Under the pieces are notes generated by a model, which was given only the letters and a program-made list of their open reading frames with translations, had not been told where the DNA came from and did not search any database. A stretch of 64,000 bases of DNA from Cinnamomum chago (taxonomy: Eukaryota > Streptophyta > Magnoliopsida > Laurales > Lauraceae), in assembly GCA_038049695.1 (NCBI GenBank), contig CP142455.1, forward strand, positions 26,821,501 through 26,885,500, written 5' to 3'. The number at the start of each line of letters is the position of its first letter. Positions within the stretch are counted from its first letter, which is position 1. This document shows, piece after piece, positions 24,665 to 36,070 of the stretch. The translations under genes and the position numbers were made by a program.

Positions 24665-25559
24665 ATGGGAGGCAAAAGTTCTAAGCCACAATGTCACTAC
24701 CCTCACTCGTGTAACTGGGGGCCGCCACCATCATGGGGTACATCACCTCGCCCTTCGTTCTCTGGCAACCATTTTGAATCTGATATGATGGTTCAAAGGC
24801 CTAGAAGATATGCAAGGATTGATGACAACTACCACTCACTTGATCAGGTATTCTGGTAGTACTTTTTCCCTATTGTGTGCTTAGATTATTGATTATTGTG
24901 GGTTAAATTTTATGAGACATTTCTCCTTGTTGAATTGATTTAGAAGGGTTAGTCATTAGTCAAACCTATCATTATTGCGACCCCATCAGTAGGCCTAAGC
25001 CAACATGGACACTAATCAATCTTAATCATCCATTTTTTGTAAAGCAAATGAAATGCTAATAAATAATAAATAAAGTTGATTGTTCAAACTCTATGGATCT
25101 AATGGGAAAAATGGGATGATTGAGAATATCTCCGTCTACAATTTCCCATGGGCCACATGCTTGTTTGATTGGTGGGTATATATCCTGTGTGTGGAAGTAC
25201 AGCTACCAATTCAAGGCCTCTTGAAGTAATTCATGTTGAAGGGGAATTTTGATTTCACGGAATCTTTGATGCATAAGCGCAAAAAATATAACTTCATATG
25301 TATGCAGCTCAAGCCTTCACGCTAATTGTTACAACCCAAAGAGGTCAAAATCAAATGCTTCAACTGGAAACACCTTTAAGTAACAGAAGAAAGTCTCTGT
25401 TTTAGGCGCATGAAAGTTGCTTAAAGATAATTTTGACATTAGATTATTGTTATTTCCTTTTCCATTCATTACAGGTGACAGAAGCTCTTGCAAAAGCTGG
25501 TCTTGAATCATCCAATCTCATTGTCGGTATTGATTTCACAAAGAGCAATGAATGGACAG
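24665..25559 (+). pseudogene. captured RGLG (RING domain ligase) gene fragment, first two coding exons
   Basis: Exon 1 (24665-24847) starts with ATG and encodes MGGKSSK...YARIDDNYHSLDQ, the conserved N-terminus of plant RGLG ubiquitin ligases; the MGG start is the N-myristoylation site in that family. A 627-base intron (gtattctg...cattacag) follows. Exon 2 (25475-25559) encodes VTEALAKAGLESSN, LIVGIDFTKSNEWTG, the start of the copine/von Willebrand A-type domain. The reading frame is intact through both exons and stops being RGLG-like exactly at a normal donor (gacag|gtgcac). The rest of the copine domain and the C-terminal RING finger are absent. About 89 codons of a ~400-residue protein remain, including the start codon. 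Confidence 0.88.
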
Positions 25560-25839
25560 GTGCACTTATGAATCTTGCTGAGACAGCATGTTTGTTCTTA
25601 ATGCTGCATTACAGGAACATACTACAGTTATTTAGCTGGAATTTTATGAGTTCTGTGCTTTGATATTCTAAGCTCCATTCACGCTAGCATCTCTGCTTTG
25701 ATTATTAATTATTATTGCTTGATTGTCTCTCAGAAAAGGCCATTGAAGGATCTCTTTTTAATTTTTTTTTCTAGCCTTTTTGTTACCTGCATGGGTCAAA
25801 TGCTGATGGAGGCATAAAAAAGATGATATTAGGTGTGTC

Positions 25840-26130
25840 CATGAATATTAATATTATATGGGACCTGTTGAAATGATCCCATGAAGTGTTCGTAAGAAAG
25901 AATAAAAGAGAGTTTGTTTTTCTCTATGTTCCCATTTTCACTTTACTCATAGGTATCCAAACACATATAAAGTATTTTAGATTTCACTTTACACAAAGCA
26001 ACCAAACAGAGTGAAGTGAAGTTAATTTAATCAACTTCAACCCACTTCACCCTACTTCACTTTTCATGTGAAATTCACTCCACTTCACTCTACTCATCAA
26101 TTATCCAAACAGGCCCTAATAGAGTGTGTA
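25840..26130. repeat. probable MITE remnant
   Basis: The right end reads atccaaacaggccctaa, the complement of the TAGGGCCTGTTTGG end common on plant hAT-type MITEs, and the body is full of cacttcac / gtgaagtg words. A matching left end was not found. Confidence 0.35.
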
Positions 26131-26233
26131 CAACTTAAGAATTTACAAGACAAGGTAACTATTATAATTTCCATTAATTTAGTCTGTGTGAGCATCTATG
26201 TGATTTAAGTGCATACATGGAGCTGTTTCTTGG

Positions 26234-26636
26234 GTGGAGCCATGTAACGTCGATTTACCTGTTTTATTTCAATATGTAGCTTATGCTGAGGGCCTGATTC
26301 GAGCTTACAATATTCAGACATATGCTGTTCATTATACTTTACAACGTAAGATCACAGTTGCAATTTACAAATATAATTTTAATTTTTTTTTACTCATTGA
26401 AATTAATTTTATATTGTTTTCTTTTATGTTTGTCAATATCAGTATTTGAACTAGTTATTTTGTTTTCTAATGTATTATTCTTTCTCATCCTCCGATGCAG
26501 TTGATAATACAATTAGGCTGATTGGTGCTGGTGTCTTTTCTTCTCATCCAACCTTGAAGTGGATTTTTCTTGGTGATAGAAAGGGTACTCGTTTGGCATG
26601 GGATGTATCAGCTGAGAGACCAAATATGATAGGAAT
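26234..26636 (+). pseudogene. captured TWD40-1 (TPLATE complex WD40 subunit) gene fragment
   Basis: Two exon pieces (about 26234-26345 and 26501-26636) flank a 155-base intron with gt...ag ends (caac|gtaagatcac, ccgatgcag|ttgat). They encode LPVLFQYVAYAEGLIRAYN, IQTYAVHYTLQ, then LDNTIRLIGAGVFSSHPTLK, WIFLGDRKGTRLAWDVSAE, RPNMIGM. This follows the N-terminal WD40 region of TWD40-1, a subunit of the TPLATE endocytic adaptor complex, where the family reads AYAEGLIRAYN...HYTLQLDNTIKLIGA..F..HPTLEWIFVGDRRGTLLAWDVSTERPNMIGI. The junction keeps the codon phase (C + TT). About 80 codons of a protein of more than 1000 residues are present. Several substitutions at normally fixed positions suggest drift after capture. 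Confidence 0.86.
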
Positions 26637-27839
26637 GTAAGTTTTATGTGTTTAGTCTTCAATATTAGAGGGTTCATTCGTTCTTTCCATGTGTACATAT
26701 CAGTTCAGTTGCCACCAATACTGGAAAAACCACCCTTTATTCAATGATGAAAAACACAATGGGTCATGGGCAAAATGATTGAATCACAATAGACCTTTAA
26801 GATTAAATAAAAGTTTTCGCTTGGTTGAGTAACTTTTTTTATCTTTTGTTCCTGTGAAAATTTTGGTTTTGTTTGGGGTGAGTTTTTTTTTCTCAATTTG
26901 TGTTCTTTAATTTTCTTCTATTTTTTGTTGAACATTTGTGCTTCATTGCTGGAGTCTGTACATGGGCACTTTATTTTCTCCCTTGAATGGTAACTTTGTT
27001 GTTTGGCTTTGTGATTGAGACAATTGCTTGGGTTTTGTGGGGTGGGGTAGATTGGGGGTGTTTTTTTTATCTTTGTCGGTAGGGTGCAAATCTATCTATC
27101 TATTATGATCGTCCTACCCTGAGTGGCTTCTTTATAGTTATGTATGTGTGTGTGAGTTGCTTTCTACTTTTTGATGTGTTTGTGTGGAAATTCATGGATG
27201 TATGTTGTGCTTTTCTTGAAGGTGAGGGGAAGCTGAGTAGCAAATTCAAGATTGGGCTGAGTAGCAGCAGCGTGACTTGTACATGATCCAAATTTTACCG
27301 CCTTCATTTTAATGATAATAGACTCCTTAAATCTTTTTATGCCCACACAATAGTGATGTGTGGCTTATTTAATAGTAGCCCGGTTTGTACTTGATATGAA
27401 TATAATGCACCGCCACATTGTATAAATACATGAGTTTGGATGAATTGGCGTTTGAAGAGATTAATGAATTTCTATGTTAATAGAAACATAGATTAATTAT
27501 ATGGTGTTTACTTGGTAGATGTGACAATGAATGTGAAGTGGGGAAAAATCAGACACTGAAAACACCAATTACGGTGATTTAATTTGGGCCAAACAGTGGG
27601 AATTAGCGGCAAAAACAAGTCGCTGCAACTGAGCGACGATTTTCAAAAACGCTGGAAAAACATTAATTTCGGCGATACAGTTATGCTGCTATTGAATTTT
27701 TGAAACCCAAAAACCAATGGCCAGATATTCAGGAGTGAGTAATTGCGTCGAGTTGAAATTGACGCAATTGAGTTTTACCCACGAAATCAAACAGACAGCG
27801 AAGTGCCAAAATGTTGCAAAAAAATTGTTTTGGTGATAC

Positions 27840-28480
27840 ATAGTCGCTGCAATTGATTTTTTATCAGTGAAATTCTTACGCTAGGAAAATTCAAATGCAA
27901 CAATTATAAAATTTGATTGGTAGACATCCTAGTTTTTCCGTCGATACATAGTCGCTGCAAATGAGTTTTACCAGCGAAATACATTTTGCGACGAATTAAA
28001 TAAGTGCTGGTAAAACATAATTGCAGCGATTTTCAATATTAGTCGCTAGAGATAGTATGTGTTTAAATAGTTTTTCCGGCAATACATAGTCGCTGCAAAT
28101 GAGTTTTACCAGCGAAATATATTTTGCGACGAATTCCATAAACGCTGGTAAACCATAATCGCAGCGATTATAAATATTGGTTGCTAGAGTTGGTATGTGT
28201 AAAAATAGTTTTTTCGGCGATACAGAGTCGCTGCAAATGAGTTTTACCAGCAAATTAGTTTTTGCGACGGTTTAGATAAACGCTGGAAAAACTTACTTGC
28301 AGCGTATATAATTTTTGGTCGCTAGAGAGTGGTAAGTGCTAAAATAGTTTTTGCGGCGATACGTATTCGCCGCGATTAAGTTTTACCAGCGAGATTTGTT
28401 TTTGCGTCGAATGAAATAACTGCTGGGAAATATTAATTGCAACAATAAATAAAGAAAAATTATGCTCGCGGTAAATAAGC
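27840..28480. repeat. CACTA subterminal tandem array, ~138-bp period
   Basis: The phrase gtcgctgcaaatgagtttta begins at 27951, 28089 and 28228 (steps of 138 and 139), and a diverged copy follows near 28365; a weaker copy precedes near 27842. Each unit carries gcgacg and ccagcg words, fitting arrayed transposase-binding sites at one end of the element. Confidence 0.85.
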
Positions 28481-28736
28481 TTTGCCAACGACTTATAACT
28501 GAAGGCTTAATGCCGGTTTGCGACGTTTTTAATCACTAATAGCGACGAACAAAAACGCTGGAAAAAGTCTTGTTATTTGCGGCGAATTTCCGTTTGTGCC
28601 GCATAAAACTAAAAGTGAAGGGTTAACTGCGTCGATTTAGCGGCGATGTATAATCGTCGGAAATGAGCTTTCGCAGCGATTTCGTAGTTTTTTGTGGCGA
28701 AAATGTGCGCCGGGAAAAGTCATTTTTCTTGTAGTG

Positions 28737-29124
28737 TGTTGGGGAAAATAGAGGTCACGTTAATAACTTGTCCATATTTTTTGGAAAAGATAACAATGAA
28801 GGAAATTATGTTATTAATGTGGTTCATCTGTCGCTATTGTCTATTTAAGTTGGGCATATCCCTAGCCATTATGTATTTTCTGAATGAGCATGCATGTTTG
28901 ACATATTTACTTTTCAAGTTTGTTTTCTTCATTTTCAGTGATCTATTCTATATTTGTATTCACTGCATTGCAAAGCCATGTAAGTTTTTCTCATCAATGA
29001 AGGATATTTTAAAATCACATTATATTTGTATTGGCTCTTGTTTTTATCCCAACGTGAGATATTTTTCTTCTTCTTTTCCCCTTATAACTACACGTTTATG
29101 GGGATCCAAGAGGATACCTCTATC

Positions 29125-29159
<35 letters not shown>
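28737..29159. repeat. right flank of the CACTA insertion, first copy of a tandem duplication
   Basis: This sequence, together with 21250-21320 left of the element, is homologous to 29246-29775. Shared words include aagataacaatgaaggaaat, ggttcatctgtcgct, gggcatatccctagccatta and tggctcttgtttttatccca. It ends in a GA microsatellite, as does the second copy. Frames here are AT-rich and not credible genes. Confidence 0.85.
29128..29159. repeat. GA dinucleotide microsatellite
   Basis: An uninterrupted run of about 16 AG units; a shorter one sits at the equivalent place of the second repeat copy near 29757. Confidence 0.95.
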
Positions 29160-29164
<5 letters not shown>

Positions 29165-29245
29165 ATTCTCCCCTCTCCATTAAAGATCTTTTTAGTAAAT
29201 GACATTCAATTCTAAGGTGCATTCATAATCGGTTGCTATTTTCTA

Positions 29246-29775
29246 TTTAAGTTGGGCCTATCAGCTCAATGTTAGTATACTTTCATTACAAAAGATAAGG
29301 TGAATCTTAAATTGTTGGGAAAAAAGAGATTTCATTAATAATTTAACCATATTCATTGAAAAAGATAACAATGAAGGAAATTGTGTCATTAATGAGGTTC
29401 ATCTGTCGCTGTTATCTATTTAACTTGGGCATATCCCTAGCCATTAGGTATTTTCTTAATGTGCATGCATGTTTTAGAAATTTACTTTTGAAGTATATTT
29501 TCTTCATTTTCAATATCTATTCTATATTAGTATTCATTGAATTGCAAAGCCATGAAAGTTTTTCTCATCAATGAAGAATATTTTAAAATCTTTCTAAAAT
29601 GATATAAGCGCACATTAGATTTCCCACCTTATGCATTTGTTGAAATTAGAAGAATCGAGTATATTGGCTCTTGTTTTTATCCCAACTTGAGACTTTCTTC
29701 TTTTTTTTCTCCCTTATAAATTCACCTTTGTGGGGGATCCAAGAGGAACCCGCTTTAGAGAGAGAGAGAGAGCGC
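29246..29775. repeat. second copy of the duplicated segment, containing the empty CACTA site
   Basis: Homologous to 21250-21320 joined to 28737-29159. At 29311-29320 it reads attgttggga, where the filled copy has attgt | element | tgt then tgggga. The target triplet is present once, as expected for a site that never received the element. Confidence 0.88.
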
Positions 29776-32562
29776 GCGGACTATCCCCTCTCCCAAGGGG
29801 AGAGGGGAGCCCTCTCACGTAATGGAGGTCAACTTTTGTCATGTGTGAGTCTAACTTCTTCTCCCCTTTCTCCTTCCTCAACTTTTCACCTACATGGACC
29901 TCACCAAAAGGGACAGGGAATAAGGTTTCAAATTTTGCTAGCTCATGATTGATATATTTTAGTGTTAACAATTTTTTAAAGTCTTTTTAGTAATTTATTC
30001 TGACAACCTTGTCCACATTCAATAGAAGAAACAGTTGAATCTTGAATGGTTGGACCTTCTGCCCAGTGTTACACATAACATTATCTGGTTAAGGCAGGCT
30101 AATATTGTCTGTTTAAGTTGGGCTCATCGCTCACCTATGTATATTAGTGCTCTAGAACTTGAGTTTAAACTGATTAGACTCGAATGAGTTGACTCAGTTG
30201 AAAAGGTTTGGAGTCCATTGAGTTTGACCAAAATTGTAGTCTAACTACACCAAAAGCCAGCTGATTCAAAAAGAGGAGCCTCTTCTGTTTAGTGCCCTGT
30301 TTTCTGACCTGTGTTTGCTCTCTTTTTATCTGTTGCTTTTTACTACTTTTTACCCTTAAAACTATCATATGTATATCCTTATAAATTATAATAATGGCTA
30401 TCCATCTTTTGAAGTTGTAGGCGATTTCATGAATTGTATATGTCCTTTCATGTTATTAGTATCTGAGCCCATGAACATTGCATTTATGTAGAGATCATAT
30501 GCCTGCAAGTATTTTATCTTTCCTACCTTCTTCTCTCAAGTCATGAATCAAATTTCATATCAGAACTTCATATTTTATTTCTTCATACATGCTCACATTA
30601 CTTAAAAATATAGAATTGATTCTATCATTTTTCACTCATGTACGTTTATTGTCAAGACAGATTGTTTACAACTTGTCTCTGGCGTTCAATGCTTCAACTC
30701 ATTTGATTCACGAAAGCTATCAAAAACCCAAACCACGTATCCTTCATTAGCAACATTCGGAGCAGATACAAGGACATTGCAGTTGTCCAACTACACCTTC
30801 TATCCTCTTTTATTCCAAAACCATGTTAACTACAAATACTCCCATAGGACCCAAGAATTAATCAATTGTAGAAGTGGTCGCTACTTGCAGAATCCAAGCG
30901 ATATGGCATAAAGAGAAGGCGATGCGACCTTGAAGGCAGCAACAAAATGATAGTCGTCACAGAGGAAAGATGTAAAGGAGTTCTCGAGGGGAAAACAGGA
31001 GGATGGGCTTTAATATCTTTTATGATGGCTTGGTATTGGTGTTGATGTGGTAGCAGGTACATCAAGAGAGAGAATATGAGGTTGAGGAATGAGAGAAAGA
31101 ATGGAGCAAAAGCTGTGACTGAACCTAAAATCTGGGATGGTACAATGATGAAGAACAGGGAATCAGCTGTGAGGACTACATTGTAGAGAAAAAGGCATGC
31201 ATGTTTGCTATCCCATTTTGTAGAAATCTTAATTGGCGTGATTATAAATAAAGTATCCTTAATTAAGGTTTTACTAGACAGTCAAGGAAGGAAAGATATT
31301 ACCATTCGATGAGCAACATAGTTTATTACAAATATTGCATATTTGCACCTGCTGTTAAAAATTGATCATCTCTCAAGGAATCACCAACTTAGCCCTTAAG
31401 CCTTGATAAGGGAAATAAAGAAGAATATATATCTGTAGACCCCATATGGATTATCTTGCAGTTTTGAAACCGAAGATTTCTTGAAATTCTTCCTCATTTT
31501 AGGAGTTGTGGGTTGATTTCTTCGAGTCCTTCCCTAATAGGACTCCTTTATTTCCATAGAGCAACAAAAAATAATTTCATTAAAACCCATATCATCAAAT
31601 TCATCAATCTTTGCAAAACGGATTTAGAAACAATAAAGGCACATTTGGGGACAACTGATGAACCCCATGACTTGATGATTTCTCACTACCTCGATCATGG
31701 ATTCCACAAAGAGGATTTGTTCATCTGAGGATTTTACATCCATGTCGGTGTATATTGATGCATATATATGAGAGGAATTGGTAATGGTGCTTTAATCCGG
31801 AAAACAACTATAGATTTCAAAATCCTATGATGGGGTTAGAACTGAAAATCTTAAAAAGTGAGTATTGCCATTGGCCCAAATTCTCAGGGATTCACAATTT
31901 TGAAAAGTGAGTTTTCATGATTTTGTAGGAAACGGGTGAAGAATCCTTGAGAATATGACTGACGAATGTGACCAAATAACTGATAATAATTCAGCAAGCT
32001 CATAACTGACATAACATATGCATGCAATGCAGTACCATCATGCAGAGTAAGATTTTAACATAAACCGTATAATATCATGAGCCAACAAGGCCTATCCATC
32101 ATAATTGTTCAATTTACAAAATTTATTTAATAGCTAGAGTCAATATATTATCAAATCAAATTAAATCAGAAATCCGCAACATATATATGGTATGATGTCT
32201 CACTATGCAGCAGAGTCAAAATAAAAGCTCGTGGTAAAACCTTATCCCGAGCACATTTTGTTTCTATCTACTAGAGGGTCGTAAGTGGTTCATGGATCTA
32301 ACCTTATCACGAAAGACACCAATCATCAACCATCAAGGGGCTCGTGGATCTAACCGTACCACAAGATTCATATTTACAAGAATTTATCATCCTAAAGCTT
32401 GGATTCACATCTTGTTATGTAGAACTCTACAATGCAAACACCAACGATCCCATCTTGAAAGAAAACCCCCTTTTCTGATCTATCTAAGGACTCATATTTT
32501 GGGGATCTTGTAATAAAAAGAATCGTTTCATTCCATTTCATAAAGATCCACATAAAAGTCGC
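29776..32562. other. intergenic, no gene seen
   Basis: About 2.8 kb without a supportable gene. A weak echo of the 21250/29246 repeat family appears near 29970-30140 (tctttttagtaa, tttaagttgggctcatc). A 71-codon frame at 31513-31728 has no recognised motif. At 32270-32370 the phrase cgtggatctaacc(t/g)ta.cac recurs twice. Confidence 0.45.
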
Positions 32563-32944
32563 AAAAAAGAACGATCTTTTTTTTTTTGGCTGAATGGGTA
32601 ATTTCATTAAACAAAAGAGAACAAAAACAAGAGAGGAGAAAGAAAAATGAGTCTCAGGGAGACCTCCAAAAACAAGAAATCAGGGGAAGAAAGAAAGCCA
32701 AGGAAAGGAAAGGGCGAAATTCCGAAAGCTGCTGCTGACCGGAAGGACGGAGGAGGCGAAACATCGACAGACTCCCCTAAATTATTGAAGGAGCTGGCAG
32801 CTCATGGGAGCTTCCTCTGGCGATCTACAGAGGAGGGAATATTGGAGATTAGGCCCTGGAGAGGTCAAACCCAGGAGGGGAAGCTTAGGCGATCAAGACT
32901 GCTGCTCACGAAAACCGATCACCCTGTTGGAATTCTGAGGAAGA

Positions 32945-33900
32945 AGAGAAAAGATCTGAGTTGATTACTGCAGAAAGGCTTGGAAATTTTCCTCAAGGTG
33001 GTAGAGAGATGCTCCTGGAGTTGCTGCTGGAGAGAGGAGAGGGGGATCTTCCAAGCTTCAAAGGTAGCTTTGTTCCTAGCCTTCCATATGAAATAGATGG
33101 CATAGATGAATACAGTAGCCATGTGTCTTTTGCCAGCCGATTCGTTTCTTCTGGAGAGTGTTTTCCAAATTGAGGAGACTGAAGGGGTGCAGGGGACGGA
33201 AGTCTTAGTTGAATGACAGAGCCAAGACCAAATTGCTTTGGCTAGCTCACAGGAGAAGAAAAGATGGATTATAGAGTCTTCTTCGCTGCAGCAGATGTTG
33301 CATCTAGAGGCTAAGGAGAAGCCCTTTTGCTTCAGGTAGATCTTTGTAGGGGTCTTATTATGCATAAGGCGCCATCCAAAGCAATTGATTTTATGGAGAC
33401 TTATGCCGTTCCAGATGAAAGGAGGCCAGTCCAGAGGAGTATTTCTAGATCGGATGAGGTGCCAGGATGCCTTGAGAGTGAGCTGACCGTCAGCTGATTC
33501 TCTCCACCTGAGAGAATCCTTGGATGATTGATCGAGGTAGAGGGAGGAGAGGGATTGAGAAAGGTAGCTCTGGATTGCTGAAGGCAAGTAAGGAGGGATG
33601 TTCCAGGAACTTGACTGAAACAGGGAGGAAAGCCTCTGATCCCGAGGGAAAGAGAAGCTGGGGAATCTTTCTGAAAAGGGGAGATCATCTACCCAGGGAT
33701 CATTCCAAGCATTGATGTCCTGCCCATTGCCAAAGACCGAGGTGATACCTTGTTTTATGTAGGAGGTTAGATTTCTGATTTTCTTCCAAATACAAGAGCC
33801 ATCGAACCTGTTGTCCGATCGATCGGAGGGCAGAATTCTGACAACTTTGAAAAAGTGACGTTCAGTATGTGTCTTGATGAGCCACCTGTGCTTATAAAAA
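32945..33900 (-). pseudogene. LINE ORF2 C-terminal region with zf-RVT domain
   Basis: A long open stretch on the minus strand encodes the region that follows reverse transcriptase in plant L1 elements. Visible features are FGNGQDINAWNDPWVDDLP, then FIWNGISLHKINCFGWRLM near 33416, then the zf-RVT cysteine/histidine set (CNICCSEEDSIIHLFFSC) near 33300-33240, and the typical tail with WKARNKATFE and KISKPF. The reverse transcriptase and endonuclease that should precede it are missing. Upstream of about 33900 similarity stops at an AT-rich segment, so the apparent N-terminus of the frame is not LINE sequence. Confidence 0.9.
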
Positions 33901-34049
33901 AAATAAAATAAAATAATATAATAATAAAAACAAAGAAACATGTACACAAACGTTGCAGGTCTTCTGACATGAATGCTTTGGTTGAATTGCCCCAACCGAT
34001 GATGGTCCGTTGCACTTTTTATATATATTTATATATATATGTATATATA

Positions 34050-35820
34050 TTAAGGGTTAAACTCCTATGGGCCATATCTTCTGAACCATACGTCGGAATT
34101 TCGCGAGCCATATACCGTTGGAAAGCTCTTTGAGCGTAGAATCCAATGATACATGTCTCGTGATGATTGGGGATCAGGTAGGGAAGTAGTTAATGAGATT
34201 AATTACTAGACCACTTTCTTGTTAGTAACGAGATTGTTAACCTAGGTTTGGGCCTTAGACATTGGAAACCATGAAACCACTCTCACGCGACCATTAATGG
34301 GGTTTTGAAATCGTAGCACGTGGCTTGGTGTGCTTCGATGGGTTGTCTAGGTATTCGTGTATTGTGTACGGTTAATCGAATGCGTATGAAATTGAATCAA
34401 TCGATGCTCAACATGATTGTACACCAAGGAAATTCCTTATAAGCATTGATTATTCGAATTCCCCACGCACTCCTTTAAAACACATACGGTACATGGATGA
34501 CAACACTTGCCTAGGATTGGGTTGTAATCTCTCCTTGATTTATTAATCGTATCCGTTGATCTTGTATCCTTGTACACTCTCTTGGCATAAAACACCTAAT
34601 TGATTATGAAACATAATCTCTTGTAGAATTAGGACTTGGACCTGACTTAGAGTGTACCTTAGGACCCCGTGTTATGTAATTGATGAACATGACTGGCTAG
34701 ACTGAAGGGATTAGCATGGGAGTGGATTTGTCTTGTATTGACTTGAATGAGATAATCCCTATGAACGTGTCTTGTATATTGAGCTAGCCAGACTTGCTTG
34801 TCTTGGTCTATTCTCGTGTCAACACCACATTATTATTATTATTATTTGCATATCATGGCCAGCTGCAGTTTGGGGGTTTATTGATGGGCCGGTTACTCGG
34901 ACATCGGGGTGGGCAGTCGGCTTTGGACGGCGTCCATGGCGTTGAATAGTTGGGAGCGGGCTAGGACCGTGCTACTATTCCCAGGACCGGGAGCTGGGAT
35001 CCCCCTGGAGCCGGACTTTGGTATCAGTAGTCCGGATAGGATTGTTACTGGTACCCCATGAGGTGGCTAGGACATCCACGGAGTCTCCCTCTTGTGCATT
35101 GCATTATATTGGTAGTGGTGATTGTTAGTATTGCTAGGATTTCTATTTATGATCCTGATGGTTATTACTCATGCTACATGCCTAGATTCGATTCCTTGTA
35201 TTCTCTTGATTATTATACCTGTCATTACTCTTATACTTGATGCATGTCATGATTATTTATATATTGCTTATCTATTGCTCAACATGTCGTTGACTCTGTT
35301 TCCTTGGCGTGCAGACTCCTCAGGTGAGTACTACTACGAGGAGCAATCAGGTGAGGAGATCCCAGAGGATCTCCAACCGGTTGAGGAGGAACGAGAGTGG
35401 CGTGCAGATGACGTAGAGTAGCGTCATCATTCCCGGCACGAGAGTGATTCATCGGGACTTTCTTAGATTTTATTTCTTCATTTATTATCTCTCGTTGAAC
35501 GTTCACACTATTGACTCCACTATTGTTTTAAATGGCCTTGATTAGTGGGATGGCCATTGAATAAATTAATTTCCTTGTTTATGTTTTATTTTATTCCTTG
35601 TGCAACTTTAACTGTTAATGAGATTTATTATTCATTGCTTCGAAATTTAATATGCCTCATTCGTATGAATTCCGCAGTTTTATATTACTTGAGGTTTGAA
35701 ATATTATATCCTCACAGCGGACTTACGATCCTTGGGCCTAAAGGGAAAATTTTTTAATTAGCCCTAAATTTCACTCCCCGGATCCGGTTTATTCTCTAAT
35801 CGGGTTCGGGGGACGCGACA
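34050..35820 (+). repeat. gypsy-like LTR inside the LINE, one end unresolved
   Basis: The right end reads gggacgcgaca, the complement of a tgtcgcg start as at 37946 and 61583, and the neighbouring words (gtccgctgtgaggatat on the minus strand) match those LTRs. It interrupts the LINE ORF1 frame. The left end and a matching target duplication were not found, so the LTR is incomplete on that side. It contains the short acidic frame ending EWRADDV at 35305-35421, whose direction suggests plus-strand orientation. Confidence 0.72.
35305..35421 (+). other. short acidic reading frame conserved among gypsy-like LTRs
   Basis: In the plus frame the sequence encodes an acidic stretch (EEIPEDLQPVEEERE) ending WRADDVE and a stop. 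The LTRs at 37946 and 61583 carry, on the minus strand, an acidic stretch ending VEWRADDVM or VEWRADDVI and a stop at a similar distance from the LTR end. Whether it is translated is unknown; conservation could also reflect RNA function. Confidence 0.5.
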
Positions 35821-35825
35821 CAGGG

Positions 35826-36070
35826 GACCAGGATTGAAGCAGAAGTTTCCTTTTACCCATCCGAAGAGGGGAAAGGCTGAGGGTATGGGACTTGTCATCA
35901 GGGGATTTAAATCTGAAAATAAAATGGCCTTTAATGGTGAGGGAGACCATACAAGGTCTGGAAAGGGCCCAGGATTTGGTTGCCTCTTCAACCCATTCTA
36001 GAGAAGGTCTCTTGCCAACAAATTTTCCAATGATGGCAAATGAGAAGGACTCTTTGCTAGAGGAAAGCAT
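35826..36070 (-). pseudogene. LINE ORF1 N-terminal fragment (DUF4283-like)
   Basis: The minus strand encodes FSFAIIGKFVGKRPSLEWV, then VSLTIKGHFIFRFKSPDDK, then GKRKLLLQSWSP. This is the start of the DUF4283 domain found in plant LINE ORF1 proteins (IGKF..GRPS, HI.IRF...D, L.L..W.P). It ends where the gypsy-like LTR begins. The CCHC knuckle that follows in this family is absent. Confidence 0.8.

Larger units (their letters stand above)
21321..28736 (+). mobile_element. CACTA element carrying fragments of three host genes (Pack-CACTA)
   Basis: The left end reads CACTACAAGAAAAGAGGGC and the reverse complement of the right end reads CACTACAAGAAAAATGACT; both continue into CTTTTCC-GGCG words. 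The 3-bp target duplication tgt is perfect (21318-21320 and 28737-28739). Subterminal regions at 21340-21620 and 27600-28700 are dense in gcgacg/cgtcgc/gccgg motifs. No transposase is recognisable, so the element would need one from elsewhere. Inside are exon-intron fragments of a WDR44-like WD40 gene (23477-23739), an RGLG gene (24665-25559) and TWD40-1 (26234-26636), all on the plus strand. Retained introns show capture from genomic DNA. A CT-rich block near 21740-22085 could serve as a transcribed leader. Confidence 0.93.

Noticed and set aside
25840-26130. Complete MITE inside the CACTA
   Set aside because: Only the right terminal motif was found; no matching left end or duplication, so listed only as a remnant.
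27951-28380. CRISPR-like regularly spaced repeat
   Set aside because: Units are ~138 bp, contiguous and inside a plant CACTA element; no spacer structure and wrong type of genome.
28694-29215. 173-codon hydrophobic frame
   Set aside because: AT-rich repeat DNA crossing the CACTA end and a GA microsatellite; its duplicate at 29246-29775 does not preserve the frame.
32647-33715. Several plus-strand frames
   Set aside because: Antisense shadows of the LINE ORF2 C-terminal region on the minus strand.
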